A stretch of DNA of 64,000 nt. Source: Mimachlamys varia (lineage: Eukaryota; Mollusca; Bivalvia; Pectinida; Pectinidae). The stretch spans positions 6,635,719 through 6,699,718 of the forward strand of contig OX392541.1 in assembly GCA_947623455.1 (NCBI GenBank). Direction: 5' to 3'. The translations under genes and the position numbers were made by a program. Each line of letters begins with the position of its first letter. The first letter of the stretch is position 1. This document shows, piece after piece, positions 62,050 through 64,000 of this stretch. Under the pieces are notes generated by a model. That model was not told the origin of the DNA and ran no database searches. It was given only the letters and a program-made list of their open reading frames with translations.

Positions 62050-64000
62050 AGCCTAGGCCTCCGGGATGGCAAATACAAAGAAACGGCTACCGTGCCATGC
62101 TGTAGCCAAATAAACAATTATAACTCTATTCAAATCGTCATAATTCAATCTATTTTCGACACAGATTCATACTTTTTCCTGCTACGTTATCTGAACAACA
62201 TCTACTACATGATTAGCCAGTGGGACAGGGTATAACATCCTTGGTAAAAGCCTGGTACTCCGGGATGGCAAATACAAAGTAATGGCTACTTTGACATGCT
62301 GTTGCAAAATTAACATTTATAACTCTATTCAAATCGACATTATTCAATCTATTTTCGACACAGATTCATAATTTTGGCTGCTACGTTATCTGAACAAACT
62401 CTACTACATGATTAACTAAGGGGACAGGGAATATCAACCCCGGTAAAAGCCTTTGCGGCCGGGGTGGCAAATACAAAGTAACGGCTATTGTGCCATGCTG
62501 TAGTCAAAAAAACAATTACAATTCTATTCAAATCGACATAGTTCAATCTATTTTCGACATAGATTCATAGTTTTGGCTGCTACGTTATCTGAACAACATC
62601 TACTGCATGATTAGCTAGTGGGACAGGGGATAACATCCCCGGTAAAAGACCGGGCGGCCGTAATGGCAAATGCAAATTAACGGCTATCGTGCCCGGCTGT
62701 AACAAAAAAAAACAAATATAACACTATTCAAATAGACATAATTCAATCGGTTATCGACACAGACTCAAAGTTTGTTTAGGCTGCTACGTTATCTGAACAA
62801 CATCTACCACATGATTAGCTAATGGGATAGAGAATAACATCCCCGGTAAAAGCCTGGGCCTCCGGAGTGGCAAATACAAAGTAACGGCTCTCGTGCTGCC
62901 TGTAACCAAAAAAACAATAATAACTCTATTCAAATCGACATAATTCGATCTATTACCGACACAGATTCATATTTTTTGCTGTTACGTCGTCTGAACAACA
63001 TCTATGACATGATTAGCTATGGGGGACAGGGGATAACATCCGCGGTAAAAGACTGGTACTCCGGGATGGCAAATACAAAGTTACGGTTACCGTGCAATGC
63101 TGTGGCCAAATAAACAATTATAACTCTATTCAAATCGACATTATTCAATCTATTTTCGACACAGATTCATAATTTTGGCTGCTACGTTATCTGAACAAAC
63201 TCTACTACATGATTAACTAAGGGGACAGGGAATATCAACCTCGGTAAAAGCCTTGGCGGCCGGGGTGGCAATTACAAAGTAACGGCTATCGTGCCATGCG
63301 ATAGCCAAAAAACAATTACAACTCTATTCAAATCGACATAATTCACTCAATTTTCGACACAGATTCATAGTTTTGGCTGCTACGTTATCTGAACAACATC
63401 TACCACATGAATAGCTTGTGGGACAGGGTATAACATCCCCGGTAAAGGCCTTGGCGGCCGTGTTGGCAAAGTAACGGCTACTGTGCCATGCTGTAGCCAA
63501 ACAAACAATTATAACTCTATTCAAATCGTCATAATTCACTCAATTTTTGACACAGATTCATAATTTTTACTGCTATGTTATCTGAACAACATCTACTACA
63601 TGATTAGCCAGTGGGACAGGGTATAACATCCTTGGTAAAAGCCTGGTACTCCGGGATGGCAAATACAAAGTAATGGCTACTTTGACATGCTGTTGCAAAA
63701 TTAACAATTATAACTCTATTCAAATCGACATTATTCAATCTATTTTCGACACAGATTCATAATTTTGGCTGCTACGTTATCTGAACAAACTCTACTACAT
63801 GATTAACTAAGGGGACAGGGAATATCAACCTCGGTAAAAGCCTTGGCGGCCGGGGTGGCAATTACAAAGTAACGGCTATCGTGCCATGCGATAGCCAAAA
63901 AACAATTACAACTCTATTCAAATCGACATAATTCACTCAATTTTCGACACAGATTCATAGTTTTGGCTGCTACGTTATCTGAACAACATCTACCACATGA

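Larger units (their letters stand above)
27778..64000 (+). repeat. Satellite array, about 198 bp monomer with higher-order repeats
   Basis: Head-to-tail monomers of 195-200 bp, plus a 222 bp variant, fill the region without a break to the window end (about 180 copies). Landmarks in each monomer, in order: ACATCTACTACATGATTA, GGGGATAACATCCCCGG, GCCTTGGCGGCCGGGG, GGCAAATACAAAGTAACGG, CTACCGTGCCATGCTGTAGC, CAATTATAACTCTATTC, ATTTTCGACACAGATTCATA and GGCTGCTACGTTATCTG. Monomers differ from neighbours by several percent to over 10 percent, whereas units thousands of bases apart are almost identical. That is the signature of higher-order repeats. Many 60-136 codon frames on both strands are by-products; no interspersed gene was found. 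Confidence 0.97.

Noticed and set aside
29719..63539. Dozens of 60-80 codon frames in the satellite as real genes
   Set aside because: They occur on both strands at the same places, repeat with the monomer and have no start context or domain. Repeat length near a multiple of three explains them.
27778..64000. CRISPR-like or bacterial repeat array
   Set aside because: The unit is about 198 bp with no constant-repeat/variable-spacer layout, and the window is clearly eukaryotic. It is a satellite.
27778..64000. CENP-B box in the satellite
   Set aside because: TTTTCGACACAGATTCAT shares only the TTCGNNNNA part of the box. The CGGG half is absent, so no claim is made.
27778..64000. Satellite as tRNA-derived (A/B box) SINE array
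   Set aside because: TTAGCTAGTGGG and ATTCAAATCG only loosely match the boxes, and the spacing is about 100 bp.

Overview
This is a 64 kb window of AT-rich animal nuclear DNA. Spliced exons with GT/AG introns, a Ty3/gypsy retroelement and dense miniature transposons point to a metazoan. The interspersed repeats (families with internal GACCTTGACCT modules and an AGCTCACCTGG terminal hairpin) suggest a mollusc, probably a bivalve; that assignment is inference.

Layout. (1) 1-3133: the 3' part of a Ty3/gypsy LTR retrotransposon. It has a DD35E integrase core, a GPF module, a chromodomain-like tail displaced by a frameshift, a purine-rich tract and a probable 3' LTR. (2) 3134-8360: no gene, but a tRNA-like SINE head, perfect hairpins and a nested fold-back complex of about 4.2 kb whose ends share the motif AAAATACGCCATAGG. 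(3) 8598-25318: the one clear host gene, MPDU1 (mannose-P-dolichol utilization defect 1), plus strand, five coding exons, 242 residues, intact. Its introns hold TTAA-flanked MITEs, a 2.6 kb inverted-repeat structure and hairpin-headed repeats with tandem modules. (4) 26008-27773: a 1.77 kb non-autonomous piggyBac-like element with 18 bp perfect inverted ends and TTAA duplications. It sits inside the first monomer of a satellite array. (5) About 25986 to the window end: a satellite array of more than 36 kb with a monomer of about 198 bp (roughly 180 copies). It has two higher-order repeat regimes, a proximal one of about 5.6 kb with shortened versions and a distal one of about 2.8-3.4 kb. The array runs off the right edge.

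The only gene that looks functional is MPDU1, an ER membrane protein needed for use of dolichol-phosphate-linked mannose and glucose in glycan and GPI-anchor assembly. Everything else is selfish or structural DNA. The most notable items are the satellite's higher-order organisation, its conserved dyads with one compensatory-change family, and the TTAA insertion that marks the array's left edge about 670 bp beyond the MPDU1 stop codon. Many open frames of 60-136 codons occur in the array on both strands. I read them as by-products of a repeat length near a multiple of three.
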